Positions 1 through 9,073 of a DNA stretch of 64,000 nucleotides are shown piece after piece. Made by a program: the position numbers and the translations under genes. The stretch comes from Spirochaetota bacterium (GTDB lineage: Bacteria > Spirochaetota > UBA4802 > UBA5550), in contig QKCL01000035.1 in NCBI GenBank assembly GCA_003246895.1, positions 1-64,000 of the forward strand. The letters are read 5' to 3'. Numbering within the stretch: the first letter of the stretch is position 1; each line of letters starts with the position of its first letter. The notes beneath the pieces were generated by a model that worked only from the letters and a program-made list of their open reading frames with translations, ran no database searches and was not told the origin of the DNA.

Positions 1-16
1 AAAATGGCCATAAATA

Positions 17-802
17 ATGAACAGAATCAATACCGATAAACTTCGAATAGGAAACCGGGAATTTTCATCACGGCTCTTTGTTGGAACTGGAAAATTTTCA
101 TCAAATAAAATTCTCGCAAAAGCCATAGAATCGTCAGGAACTGAAATGGTAACAGTTGCCCTTCGCAGGGTAGACCTTGACAATCATGAAGATGAAATGC
201 TTGAAACAGTAGTAAAAAATGACAATATTCAGCTTCTTCCAAATACAAGCGGAGCAAGAGACTGCGACGAAGCAGTGAGACTTGCCCGTCTGTCGAGAGC
301 AATGGGATGCGGTTCCTGGGTAAAACTCGAAGTAACTCCGGACCCGAGATATCTTCTCCCGGACCCCATAGAAACACTGAAAGCCACAGAAATTCTTGTA
401 AAAGAGGGTTTTACTGTATTACCATACATAAATGCAGACCCAATACTTGCAAAACGCCTTGAAGAGGCCGGCTCGGCAACTGTAATGCCCCTTGGTGCCC
501 CCATAGGATCAAACAGGGGACTTCAGACTCTGGAAAACATCAAAATCATTATTGATATGTCAAATATACCCGTTGTGGTTGACGCAGGCATCGGAACTCC
601 TTCCCATGCTGCACAGGCCATTGAAATTGGAGCGGATGCAGTCCTTGTAAATACTGCAATAGCAGTTGCGGCTGACCCTGAAAAAATGGCTCTTGCATTT
701 CGGCTTGCTGTTGAGTCCGCCATGCTTTCCCGTGAAGCAGGTCCTGGAGAAAAAAGGGAACAGGCAAATGCATCAAGCCCTCTTACAGGATTTCTAAGAT
801 AG
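17..802 (+). CDS. thiG: Thiazole synthase ThiG
   Basis: ThiG builds the thiazole phosphate ring of thiamine from deoxyxylulose 5-phosphate, dehydroglycine and the ThiS thiocarboxylate. The 261-residue protein has the usual family length and (beta/alpha)8 character. The Schiff-base lysine is expected in the WVKLEV segment (about residue 103), and phosphate-binding glycine stretches are visible at [12 protein letters not shown] and [12 protein letters not shown]. An in-frame TAA at 11-13 precedes the ATG at 17, so the start is well limited, although no clear Shine-Dalgarno is visible. thiH begins on the next base after the stop, which indicates a thi operon whose earlier genes lie outside the window. 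Confidence 0.96.
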   Translation: MNRINTDKLRIGNREFSSRLFVGTGKFSSNKILAKAIESSGTEMVTVALRRVDLDNHEDEMLETVVKNDNIQLLPNTSGARDCDEAVRLARLSRAMGCGSWVKLEVTPDPRYLLPDPIETLKATEILVKEGFTVLPYINADPILAKRLEEAGSATVMPLGAPIGSNRGLQTLENIKIIIDMSNIPVVVDAGIGTPSHAAQAIEIGADAVLVNTAIAVAADPEKMALAFRLAVESAMLSREAGPGEKREQANASSPLTGFLR

Positions 803-1912
803 ATGTTCAGTGAAATACTCCAGAACATAGTCTGGGATGAGACAGCTCAAAAAATATACTCATGCAGCCGGGAGGATGTCAAACAGGCCCTGAACAGGAC
901 ATCACTCACTCAGGAAGACATTGCCTGTCTCCTTTCTCCGGCAGCTGATCCTTTTCTTGAAGACATGGCACGGAAATCCTGTTCAATAACCAGAATGCGT
1001 TTTGGAAATACAATTCAGATGTATACGCCAATATACATTTCAAACTTCTGCACAAATGCCTGTGTATACTGCGGTTTTAATGTTCAGAACAAAACCCCCA
1101 GGAAAACGCTCTCTCATGAAGAGATAGTAAAAGAATTTACCCATATCTACAACATGGGCTTCCGGCATATAATTATCCTCACAGGAGAGGATAGAAATGC
1201 GGTTTCTCCGGAAAAACTCGCTGAAATATCAAAAAAAATGCACAGCAGGTTCTCCTCCTTAACGATTGAAGTTTACCCAATGTCTATTGACGAATACAGA
1301 CTTTTGATGGATTCAGGAATAGACGGCCTTACGGTATATCAGGAAACCTATAACAGGGAAGTCTATGGGGACCTGCATCCTTCAGGCAGGAAAAGGGATT
1401 TCACCTGGCGTCTTGATACACCTGACCGCGGAGCAGTTGCGGGGATGAGAAAACTCGGCATAGGTGCACTACTCGGTTTTACAGACTGGAGAGTTGAATC
1501 GTACTTCACTCTCCTCCATGCAATGTACCTTACAAAAAAATACTGGAAATCACATGTTCAGATTTCATTCCCCCGCCTGCGCGAAGCGGAAGGAAGCTAC
1601 AAACCGCACTGCATTGTATCCGACAGAGACCTTACTCATCTCATATGCGCGGCAAGAATTCTACTGAATGATGCCGGCATAGTTTTATCAACGAGAGAGC
1701 CCATGGATCTCAGAAACAATCTGGCGCCGCTGGGTGTTACAAGCATGAGTTCAGGTTCGAAAACAGATCCGGGCGGACACACTGGTTCGACTAAAGAAAG
1801 CAAACAGTTTGAAATAATGGATCCACGTGAACCATGGGAACTTTCGGAATACCTGAAGACAATCGGCCTTGAACCGGTCTGGAAGGACTGGGACAGGGAA
1901 TTTATATTATAA
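803..1912 (+). CDS. thiH: 2-iminoacetate synthase ThiH (radical SAM tyrosine lyase)
   Basis: ThiH cleaves tyrosine to dehydroglycine (2-iminoacetate) and p-cresol, supplying the glycine-derived part of the thiazole used by ThiG. The radical SAM [4Fe-4S] motif is seen as CTNACVYC near residues 84-91. The 369-residue length fits the family, and the C-terminal half carries a BATS-like region with SSGSKTDPGGH. The ATG follows the thiG stop directly, so the two are probably translationally coupled. Use of ThiH rather than the oxygen-dependent glycine oxidase ThiO is typical of anaerobic or facultative bacteria. Confidence 0.96.
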   Translation: MFSEILQNIVWDETAQKIYSCSREDVKQALNRTSLTQEDIACLLSPAADPFLEDMARKSCSITRMRFGNTIQMYTPIYISNFCTNACVYCGFNVQNKTPRKTLSHEEIVKEFTHIYNMGFRHIIILTGEDRNAVSPEKLAEISKKMHSRFSSLTIEVYPMSIDEYRLLMDSGIDGLTVYQETYNREVYGDLHPSGRKRDFTWRLDTPDRGAVAGMRKLGIGALLGFTDWRVESYFTLLHAMYLTKKYWKSHVQISFPRLREAEGSYKPHCIVSDRDLTHLICAARILLNDAGIVLSTREPMDLRNNLAPLGVTSMSSGSKTDPGGHTGSTKESKQFEIMDPREPWELSEYLKTIGLEPVWKDWDREFIL

Positions 1913-1949
1913 ACAAACAGTTTAAATAAAAAAATACGGAGCGTAATCA

Positions 1950-3635
1950 ATGACTGGAATAGCAATAACCGTTATTGGAGGACTCGGACTTTTTCTCTTC
2001 GGAATGAAAGTAATGAGCGAAGGACTGCAGTTTGCTGCGGGAGATAAGCTAAAAAACATCCTCTGGAAAGCCACGAACAACAGAATAAAGGGGGTGCTGA
2101 CTGGATTCGGAATTACTGCAATAATACAATCCTCAAGTGCCACTACCGTAATGCTTGTCAGTTTTGTCAGCGCCGGATTAATAAACCTCTTTCAGGCAAC
2201 CGGTATAATCCTGGGAGCAAATATTGGAACCACAATTACGGGATGGATTGTTGCAATAGTCGGATTCAAGATTAAAATCCAGGCATTTGCACTTCCCGCA
2301 ATCGGCATCGGTTACTTTATAAGGTTTTTAAACAATGAGAAATTCAAGAACTGGGGGGATGTCCTGCTGGGCTTCGGTATTCTTTTCCTGGGGCTCTCCA
2401 TCATGAGTGACTCAGTCAAGGAACTCAGAGGATCTGAAACAATAATGAATTTCATGTCCACCTATAAGGCATCGGGAATTTTTTCCACTATCGTTGTTGT
2501 AATGATTGGTACCGTCATAACAATGATTGTTCAGTCTTCAAGCGCTACCATGGCAATGACCATGACCCTTGCGGTCGCAGGAATTATAGACTTTTATACA
2601 GCGGCAGCACTTATTCTGGGCGAAAACATAGGAACAACCATCACTGCAAATCTTGCAGCCATGGGCTCATCGGTTGAAGCAAGACGAACTGCAAGAGTCC
2701 ATCTCCTCTTTAACATTTTTGGAGTTATATGGGTTCTCATTATATTCCGGCACTTTTTCATCCCGTTTGTTGACTACATGATACCCGGGAATCCGTTTTC
2801 CGATGACCCTGCGGTACGAAGCAAAGCAATAGCAGACCACATGGCTGCGTTCCATACCACATTCAACATTATAAACACACTGCTGTTTCTGCCATTTATA
2901 AAGTATCTTGCAAAAGCTGCTGAAAAACTCGTACCTGGAAAAATTGAAACAGGCTCAGAACTTCACCTGAAATACATATCAACATCCATTGTGTCCACTC
3001 CTTCAATCAACATAAATCAGGCAAGACTGGAAGTAAAAAGAATGCTTGAAATAGCCTCGGAAATGTATGACCTTACAATAGATCTCATGCATAATCCGGA
3101 AAAGAAAATGGGCAAAAGTGTTGAAAAAATTCTCACAATGGAAAACCACACCGACCTTCTGGAAAAGGAAATTTCCTCGTTCCTTGCCAAGGTATCAAGA
3201 GGAAATCTTTCTGAAGATCAGAGCAATGAGATATCGGTTCTTCTCCAGAAAGTTAATGAGATAGAAAGCATAGCTGACCAGTGTGAATCTCTCATGAAAC
3301 TGTTAAGAAGAAAGTATGACAAGGATCTTGACTTCTCTGAAAGCGGAATTAAGGACATAGAGGAAATTTCCGCGAAGGTACGCAAATTTCTTGATCTCAT
3401 AATGAAACATTCCATGGATGAAAATGTGAACATCATGCCTGAAGCGGAAGTTCTTGAAAACCGTATCGATGAAATGAGAAGGGAACTTCGCAAGCATCAC
3501 ATAAAGCGACTGAATACAGAAAAGTGCAGTGTAGATTCCGGCCTGGTCTTTATAGACATGCTGACCAGTTTTGAAAAAATAGGTGACCATGCTTACAATA
3601 TAGCAGAGGGAATCTCAGGTTTAAGATACTACTGA
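1950..3635 (+). CDS. Na+/phosphate cotransporter with PhoU-like C-terminal domain
   Basis: This is a NptA/YjbB-type sodium-phosphate symporter of the inner membrane. It has two inverted Na_Pi_cotrans repeats, each with the diagnostic QSSSAT motif (about residues 60 and 201). A cytosolic helical PhoU-like tail spans roughly residues 350-561. Family members import or export phosphate; direction cannot be read from sequence. GGAG lies about 8 bases before the ATG. The gene follows thiH by 37 bases and ends at a strong terminator, so it may be read through from the thi operon or have its own promoter in the short gap. Confidence 0.93.
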   Translation: MTGIAITVIGGLGLFLFGMKVMSEGLQFAAGDKLKNILWKATNNRIKGVLTGFGITAIIQSSSATTVMLVSFVSAGLINLFQATGIILGANIGTTITGWIVAIVGFKIKIQAFALPAIGIGYFIRFLNNEKFKNWGDVLLGFGILFLGLSIMSDSVKELRGSETIMNFMSTYKASGIFSTIVVVMIGTVITMIVQSSSATMAMTMTLAVAGIIDFYTAAALILGENIGTTITANLAAMGSSVEARRTARVHLLFNIFGVIWVLIIFRHFFIPFVDYMIPGNPFSDDPAVRSKAIADHMAAFHTTFNIINTLLFLPFIKYLAKAAEKLVPGKIETGSELHLKYISTSIVSTPSININQARLEVKRMLEIASEMYDLTIDLMHNPEKKMGKSVEKILTMENHTDLLEKEISSFLAKVSRGNLSEDQSNEISVLLQKVNEIESIADQCESLMKLLRRKYDKDLDFSESGIKDIEEISAKVRKFLDLIMKHSMDENVNIMPEAEVLENRIDEMRRELRKHHIKRLNTEKCSVDSGLVFIDMLTSFEKIGDHAYNIAEGISGLRYY

Positions 3636-3642
3636 TAATCAT

Positions 3643-3672
3643 AAAAAACCCCGGCACAGACCGGGGTTTTTT
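3643..3672. terminator. Bidirectional intrinsic terminator
   Basis: A perfect stem (CCCCGG/CCGGGG, CACAGA loop) is flanked by A-run and T-run. It sits between convergent genes and can end transcription from both sides. Confidence 0.9.
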
Positions 3673-3691
3673 ATATGTAAAAATTGCTGCT

Positions 3692-5191
3692 TTAAAACAG
3701 AGCAGTGGTTGAAACACTTATATTTTTTATTGTCTCATCCTCACCCTTTATCTCTCCGTCTCCGTTTCTGTCCTCGAATGTTACCAGATATTTAAAGTCA
3801 AGACTCGCACCGCCGCCGAGTTTAATGCCCAGGACTCCTCCGATGAGTGTACTTTCTGTCTTCCATTTGAATTCACTTACATCGTTCTGCACATAGAATC
3901 CCTTAGCCTTTGAGATCATTGGAACCATATCGGTATTTAGTTCAACCTCTCCTCTCAGAGACTTTGTAACATTTTCATCATCAGTTCCGGCACCGGTACG
4001 CAAATTCTGATATGTCCCCTTGGCCCTTATGAGATTAAAAAAGTTAAGCTTCATGCCTGCATAAAATCCCTTTGTGGCGATTGCATTATCCAACTGCTGT
4101 TTTTTTGTGACAACATAAAGGTCCGTACCGTCGCTAACATACTTAGCCCTTTCAAGATCATAGGTATCATTATAGTATCCGAAAATAAAGTTATCGGAAT
4201 TCTGCTTGTATTCGGCATAGAGTGTGAGAAAATTTCCAAGCTGAAGATTAAGGCCCGGCGCAGTAAAACCCCAGCCCTTTGTGTTCATGCACTGGGCAAA
4301 CTGTGAATATATGCTCATCTTGACGATGCTGTTATCAACAATTTTAAGCCCTATATCACCGGCCCAGAATCCTGTACGAGAGGCTTCATCTTCATAATTT
4401 CTGATCTCACTTCTGTCAAGGCCGGAAATAATACCATCAGTAATCATAGCCGATATAGTTCCAGGTGACGCACCATGTCCTGCATAGTATTCCTGCTCTG
4501 TGACATAGTCAGGATCATCGGGGTATGCGTCAACCTCATCCGGGTACCCGTCACCGTCCGTATCCCTGAGGCCCTCATACTCATTGATGTCTCCGGCCAC
4601 AGATACGCCGATCTGCAGACGCTTAAACGGTCTAATATAGATTCTTCCGCCTCCCATAAATGATGGAGTTCTTTCAGCAACTTCCTTGATGTCATTGAGA
4701 ATGAACTCTCCTCCGAAATGCTCTGTCTGAAAAGAAAAATCGATACCCTGTCTTTTATATGACGGATACTCAAGAAGGTTTGTATAGCCGTTTATGAGTA
4801 TGCCGTATCCGAGAAATGTTGTGTCAAGGCCGCCGTATTTAAAATAGAGCGGTTCTCCCTTTTTACCGTAGCTTATGTAGTATAGCTTGTCAATATAGTC
4901 TCTGCGCTGGTCCCAGTCCTCTTTTCTCACCTTCCCGTTCTCATCGAGAAGTATATGCAGATCAAGCCCAAGCCCAAATTTCCAGATTTTGATCTCAGGA
5001 CGAAGACCAATCTGCTGATAGTTAATGCCGTTAATGGTCGTTGCACCAAAAACTCCGCCCATTAAAAAGTTAAATCCGCTCTCTCCTGCCTTGTCTGTGT
5101 CAACTTCAACAGAAGTCTTTGTTTCCTGTGAAAAACCTGAAACAACAGCAGAAAACAGGAACAGAGATATCAGGATAATCCTTCCAAACAT
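3692..5191 (-). CDS. Secreted outer-membrane beta-barrel protein with calcium-binding-like repeat
   Basis: No named family is recognised. A Sec signal peptide is visible at the N-terminus (about residues 1-22, ending SGFSQ). The rest shows alternating hydrophobic strands typical of an outer-membrane barrel, and the chain ends in phenylalanine (TALF), as many BAM substrates do. Near residues 210-228 is a thrombospondin type 3-like Asp-rich segment (DTDGDGYPDEVDAYPDDPD), and a second EF-like DRNGDGEIKGEDE occurs near the C-terminus; both suggest calcium binding. The start has GGGGTG a few bases upstream. It lies downstream of trpG with a 64-base gap and shares a bidirectional terminator with the opposite-strand transporter. 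Function unknown. Confidence 0.75.
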   Translation of the reverse strand: MFGRIILISLFLFSAVVSGFSQETKTSVEVDTDKAGESGFNFLMGGVFGATTINGINYQQIGLRPEIKIWKFGLGLDLHILLDENGKVRKEDWDQRRDYIDKLYYISYGKKGEPLYFKYGGLDTTFLGYGILINGYTNLLEYPSYKRQGIDFSFQTEHFGGEFILNDIKEVAERTPSFMGGGRIYIRPFKRLQIGVSVAGDINEYEGLRDTDGDGYPDEVDAYPDDPDYVTEQEYYAGHGASPGTISAMITDGIISGLDRSEIRNYEDEASRTGFWAGDIGLKIVDNSIVKMSIYSQFAQCMNTKGWGFTAPGLNLQLGNFLTLYAEYKQNSDNFIFGYYNDTYDLERAKYVSDGTDLYVVTKKQQLDNAIATKGFYAGMKLNFFNLIRAKGTYQNLRTGAGTDDENVTKSLRGEVELNTDMVPMISKAKGFYVQNDVSEFKWKTESTLIGGVLGIKLGGGASLDFKYLVTFEDRNGDGEIKGEDETIKNISVSTTALF

Positions 5192-5255
5192 ATTTTCACC
5201 CCATTATTTTTATTTATATATCCAACAAATAACATATAATGGAACTGGAGGGAAA

Positions 5256-5828
5256 TCATTTTTTTATTCCGGCAATAGAAATAAAATTTTCAAAGAGTCT
5301 GCTGCCGAATTCCGTCTCATATGATTCAGGATGGAACTGCACACCGTATATTTTATATTTCTTATGACTGATTCCCTGAATTGTACCGTCAGATGAATGG
5401 GCCTCAATTTCCAGATCCTCCGGCAGTGTGTCCTTCTGACCGCACAACGAGTGATACCTCACAGCCTTGAATCTCTGGGGGATTCCGCTGAATATATTCT
5501 CTCCCGTATGGCTTATGTAGTCAATCTTGCCGTGCATGATCTGTGATGCCCTGACAACCTTCCCTCCGAAAGCCTGAACCATGGCCTGCATACCAAGACA
5601 TATCCCGAGCATGGGCTTATCCAGATTCCTCTTAATCACCTCAAGGGTGATGCCGGCATTATCAGGATTTGACGGCCCCGGGGAGAGAATAATGGCATCA
5701 TATCTGTCAAAGTCAATGTCTTCGATATTATGGTCATTTCTTACCACATCAATATCGTAACCCATCTTTTCAATTTCATGTATAATATTGTATGTAAATG
5801 AATCATAATTGTCTATCATCAGTATCAT
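5256..5828 (-). CDS. trpG: Anthranilate / aminodeoxychorismate synthase glutamine amidotransferase (TrpG/PabA)
   Basis: This class I glutamine amidotransferase supplies ammonia to the TrpE/PabB partner. The nucleophile is in GICLGMQ (C77 from this start) and the His-Glu pair in FHPES. NYDSFTYN near the N-terminus is characteristic. I chose the ATG at 5828: GGAGGAG lies about 8 bases upstream and the trpE stop ends one base away (TGAAATG), giving tight coupling. A longer reading from 5858 adds ten unlikely residues. The product is 190 residues. TrpG and PabA cannot be separated by sequence alone, and no other trp gene is adjacent, so the pair may serve tryptophan, folate or both. Confidence 0.93.
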   Translation of the reverse strand: MILMIDNYDSFTYNIIHEIEKMGYDIDVVRNDHNIEDIDFDRYDAIILSPGPSNPDNAGITLEVIKRNLDKPMLGICLGMQAMVQAFGGKVVRASQIMHGKIDYISHTGENIFSGIPQRFKAVRYHSLCGQKDTLPEDLEIEAHSSDGTIQGISHKKYKIYGVQFHPESYETEFGSRLFENFISIAGIKK

Positions 5829-5829
5829 T

Positions 5830-7302
5830 TCACTTCTCCTCCATTGCGTAACCCACACTCTTGATCAGGGCCATGAGTTTGTTGTTTATCTCCTGCACCT
5901 CTTTTTCCGGAACGCTGTCATAAACTATTCCGGCACCGGCCTGAAGATATGTGCTCTCCTTTTCGAAAAATGCAGTTCTCAGCGTTATGCATGTGTCGCA
6001 GCTGTTGTTGAATCCGAAATATCCGACGGTTCCGGCATAGGCACCCCGTACTTCAGGTTCAAGTTCATTGATTATTTCAAGAGCCCTGACCTTTGGAGCA
6101 CCGGAAACGGTTCCGGCTGGAAAGGTATTTTTGTATGCCCTGACAATATTCCCTCCCTCCCGGAGCTTTCCCGTTACAAGTGAAACAATGTGCATGACAT
6201 GGGAATAGTCCTCGACCGTCATGTATTTCTCCACTTTCACAGAACCTCTTTCTGCGATACGGCTCAGGTCATTGCGGGCAAGGTCAACAAGCATGAGGTG
6301 CTCAGCCCTCTCCTTGGGATCATTGAGGAGCTCCTTCCTGACGATCTTCTTTTCAGAAAGACTTTTGGGAATAGGAGCTGTACCTGCGATAGGTTTAAGA
6401 GTCATTACACTGTCTTTTATCTTGATATGTGTTTCCGGAGAGCAGCCCACGATGTGTCTGTCACCAAGTTTAATTATATACATGTATGGCGATGGGTTGA
6501 CATTTCTCAGTTTCAGATATAGGTGATAGGGAGAAATTTTGTCTTTCACATATAGACGCCTGCTGAGCACGGCCTGTATGATCTCCCCGGCTGTTATATC
6601 ATTTTTCACAGACATAATCTTGTCCATGAACTCCTCATCAGTTTCAGGATACTCCATGTGCACATCACAAGGTTTGGAAGGAAGATAAGGAATCTTCTGC
6701 CTGTCGATGAGAGCAAGAATATGCTCCTCCATGAGATTCATTTTTTTCCCTGCCTCTTCAACAAGTACGGAAATTTCACCCTTTTCGGGATATATGGATG
6801 TTGATATATAGTATTTATCAAGCTCATTGTCATAGACTATGAAGTTGTCGACTGCAAGAAATTCTCCAAGAGGAATGTCTTCACTCTCCTTTATCTCCTT
6901 TCTTAATATGCCGGTTCTGTTTATGGCCTCAAAGGCGCTGTAGCCCACAAACCCGCCGTTAAAGTCACCGAATTCTTTTATTGTAGGAGATTTATACCTT
7001 CCAATCTCTCTCTCGAGATATTCGAATATACCTTCATCCAGAACAGTATCCCTGCCCTTTTCACTAACTATAACTTTTCTGCCAAATGCCCTGACTGTAA
7101 ACTCAGGATTAAAACAGAGGTATGAGAACCTTGATATCTTTTTATTGTCTTTGGCACTTTCCAGAAAGATATAGTTATCTTCATTTTCAAGAGCCTTCAG
7201 TACCAGCGTAAAACCGAGCGAACTCATATTCAGTTCCCTGTAAAGAGGTATCCTTGTGAATTCTTCCGCATACTTTTTAATCTTCTTCAACTGAGGCAGC
7301 AT
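5830..7302 (-). CDS. trpE: Anthranilate synthase component I (TrpE, PabB possible)
   Basis: This chorismate-utilising enzyme forms anthranilate with the ammonia delivered by TrpG. The C-terminal chorismate-binding domain is clear: GCSPETHIKI, the PIAGTAPIP segment, DLARNDLSRIA and the FPAGTVSGAPKVRA signature. The N-terminal third is the TrpE/PabB N-domain. I prefer the ATG at 7302 because AGGAG lies just upstream; the alternative start at 7320 would fall inside the palindrome at the promoter. It is coupled to trpG. PIAGT, rather than PIKGT, is usually associated with anthranilate synthase rather than PabB, which supports the trpE label. Confidence 0.92.
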   Translation of the reverse strand: MLPQLKKIKKYAEEFTRIPLYRELNMSSLGFTLVLKALENEDNYIFLESAKDNKKISRFSYLCFNPEFTVRAFGRKVIVSEKGRDTVLDEGIFEYLEREIGRYKSPTIKEFGDFNGGFVGYSAFEAINRTGILRKEIKESEDIPLGEFLAVDNFIVYDNELDKYYISTSIYPEKGEISVLVEEAGKKMNLMEEHILALIDRQKIPYLPSKPCDVHMEYPETDEEFMDKIMSVKNDITAGEIIQAVLSRRLYVKDKISPYHLYLKLRNVNPSPYMYIIKLGDRHIVGCSPETHIKIKDSVMTLKPIAGTAPIPKSLSEKKIVRKELLNDPKERAEHLMLVDLARNDLSRIAERGSVKVEKYMTVEDYSHVMHIVSLVTGKLREGGNIVRAYKNTFPAGTVSGAPKVRALEIINELEPEVRGAYAGTVGYFGFNNSCDTCITLRTAFFEKESTYLQAGAGIVYDSVPEKEVQEINNKLMALIKSVGYAMEEK

Positions 7303-7319
7303 ATAAATCTCCTGAACCA

Positions 7320-7365
7320 CATTCGGTCATGTTTCTATATATAGAAACATGACCGAATGCGTCAA
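7320..7365 (-). promoter_or_regulatory. trpEG promoter overlapped by a 40-bp perfect palindrome
   Basis: Bases 7320-7359 form a perfect 20+20 inverted repeat, with half-site CATTCGGTCATGTTTCTATA. On the minus strand a TTGACG -35 box (7365-7360) abuts it, and a TATATA -10 box falls at its centre with 16-18 bp spacing. A dimeric repressor bound here would block the promoter of trpEG. The regulator is not identified. Confidence 0.7.
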
Positions 7366-7374
7366 CCCAATTTT

Positions 7375-7408
7375 TTAAAAAAATAAAAAAAGACCGTTTA
7401 TACGGTCT
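7375..7408 (-). terminator. Intrinsic terminator after the small membrane protein gene
   Basis: On the minus strand a 7-bp stem (AGACCGT/ACGGTCT) is followed by a long T-rich run. It separates the small membrane protein gene from trpE. Confidence 0.8.
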
Positions 7409-7510
7409 CTTCTGCATAATACAAAGTTACTTTACTCCCCATCAATCATGATCAAACACAAAGAAAAACACAAAACCTGTATACAGCCGGCCTATTACAA
7501 TGTACTTTTT

Positions 7511-7849
7511 TCAGGTCAGCAAAAACGCCAGTATTCCGAGAAAGGCAAGAACTCCCGACAAAACAAGCGTAGCCCTTATCTTGTCCGTCTTCCTCTTCAT
7601 CCTCATGAAATTAAAAACAATACCTGCTATACTCAACAGTACAAGAAAAACAAGCAGAAAGAATACAATATCAAGCCATCCGGCGTTCCAGCCTCCCTGG
7701 ATCGCCCCCATTCCCCTTCTGAATCCCTCAAATTTTGGTTTTGCAAGAGCCACAAAAACAAAAATCATAAAAATACAGATCCATGCGGACCCTGCAATGA
7801 CATTAATGACTTTAATAACAAAATCGGGACCTCTTCTTCTGTTTATCAT
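7511..7849 (-). CDS. Small three-helix membrane protein of unknown function
   Basis: This 112-residue protein is not recognised. Three hydrophobic segments are visible at roughly residues 12-35, 57-80 and 92-111, with positively charged loops (MINRRRG at the N-terminus, FMRMKRKTDK between helices 2 and 3). It is likely an inner-membrane protein. It ends just before its own terminator and starts next to an AT-rich intergenic region, so it is probably monocistronic. The hydrophobic pattern and terminator support reality; the opposite-strand open frames over the same bases look like shadows. Confidence 0.65.
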   Translation of the reverse strand: MINRRRGPDFVIKVINVIAGSAWICIFMIFVFVALAKPKFEGFRRGMGAIQGGWNAGWLDIVFFLLVFLVLLSIAGIVFNFMRMKRKTDKIRATLVLSGVLAFLGILAFLLT

Positions 7850-8154
7850 AAAAGCATCCTCCGATAATAGTTTCCAGATATATCATCATATATAAATGTA
7901 TTAAATCTTTTTATAAAAGGCACATATTTTTTGCAGATAAAGAAACACAGTTGTCATTAATGTTTCGTACATTATTGCAGATGAATACGCAAATTATTAT
8001 GGAATTACAAAAGAATCACGAAAGCGCTACACGATATTTATTGATGATTGACTTTTGCATGTACCATCCAATAATTTGATGCAGCTAAAATTGTCATTGA
8101 CTCAGAACAAAATTTGAGTATCATATATAATATATTAACTATAGAGGTAAAACG
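7850..8154. other. Intergenic region with divergent promoters
   Basis: An AT-rich 305-base gap separates divergent genes. The clearest signal is TTGACT at 8097-8102 followed by TATCAT (16-bp spacing) or TATAAT at 8126-8131, upstream of the plus-strand gene. A short inverted repeat ACTCA/TGAGT overlaps it (8100-8119). AGAGGT precedes the ATG at 8155. No ORF or RNA is recognised. Confidence 0.4.
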
Positions 8155-8769
8155 ATGAGTGAGAATACCATTAAAGCTCTGATTTTCATCCAAAACTGGG
8201 GAGACAAAAAACACCTTATAAATGAACTGAACAAAGACAAAAACGTTATCTCTCTGTTCCACATAATGGGCAGATACAGCTATCTGCTTGATGTTAATTT
8301 TGACGACAAGGCGCAGCTTGAACAGTGGATCAATAAATATAAGTCAATGGAGCTTCCAAGCGGAGTGCCTGTACTGAAGGATATTCAGACTCAAAAAATA
8401 ATCAGGGTATTCAAGCAGAAGGAAAACTTTTCACTCGAAGACTATGAAAAAATGAAGGATAAGTATCACTTCTTTATGATAATAAAGGCTCCCCATCACG
8501 GAGAGAAGCTTATTGATGCCATGAAGGGAGAGGATTCTGTATACTCAACTCTTCATATTCAGGGATATAATGCGCTTATTGCCGAAGTTATTACCAATTC
8601 GCAGGAAAACTTCCTGAAGTTCCTGGAGCAGCTAAAAGACATTCAGTCCATTCAGCAGATTGACATTCTCGAAGTGCTTCATGTTGACAAGTACAGAAAC
8701 CAGGTCCTTGACAATGTGGGGAACCTGGTCTACCCGGACAAGGACATACGAGAAATATATATTCTCTGA
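8155..8769 (+). CDS. Tandem AsnC/Lrp-type RAM-domain protein without DNA-binding domain
   Basis: The 204-residue protein looks like two copies of the ACT-like effector domain (RAM) found at the C-terminus of Lrp/AsnC regulators. Copy 1 spans about residues 5-85 (LIFIQNWGDKKHLINEL, then HIMGRYSYLLDVNFDD) and copy 2 about 103-190 (FFMIIKAPHHGEKLIDAM, then HIQGYNALIAEVITNS). No helix-turn-helix precedes either copy. It may sense an amino acid or small effector and act through a partner. It is monocistronic, with its own promoter-like sequence and strong terminator. The assignment rests on fold-level pattern, not on a catalytic motif. Confidence 0.55.
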   Translation: MSENTIKALIFIQNWGDKKHLINELNKDKNVISLFHIMGRYSYLLDVNFDDKAQLEQWINKYKSMELPSGVPVLKDIQTQKIIRVFKQKENFSLEDYEKMKDKYHFFMIIKAPHHGEKLIDAMKGEDSVYSTLHIQGYNALIAEVITNSQENFLKFLEQLKDIQSIQQIDILEVLHVDKYRNQVLDNVGNLVYPDKDIREIYIL

Positions 8770-8780
8770 TAAAAAAGATT

Positions 8781-8809
8781 AAAAAACCCGCTCTGCAAGC
8801 GGGTTTTTT
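8781..8809 (+). terminator. Intrinsic terminator
   Basis: A perfect stem CCCGC/GCGGG, extended by A6/T6, follows the RAM-domain gene by 11 bases. Confidence 0.9.
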
Positions 8810-9073
8810 AATACCTGCAAAGAGGCATAAAAAAAGAGTGCCTGAAAAATTAAATTCTCCATACTTATACAAATATCATCTAACAGAATAGTTTTTTCTT
8901 ACATAGGTAACTATATTTATTCAGGACATAACCATCTCTGAAATTTAACAAAATTTTCAAAAAAATCTTTACATAAAATATAGTATGAATAAAAATATTT
9001 ATCTATAAGGAAAATTATGTAGAATATTAATCATTTTACATAAATAAAAAAAGAAAAACAGGAGTACACTATT
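8810..9073. other. Leader region of malic enzyme gene
   Basis: This AT-rich non-coding stretch has no ORF with coding character. A possible -35 TTTACA at 8968-8973 lies in a run of A/T and no convincing -10 was fixed. ACAGGAG at 9058-9064 is the likely ribosome binding site for the gene at 9074. Confidence 0.35.
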
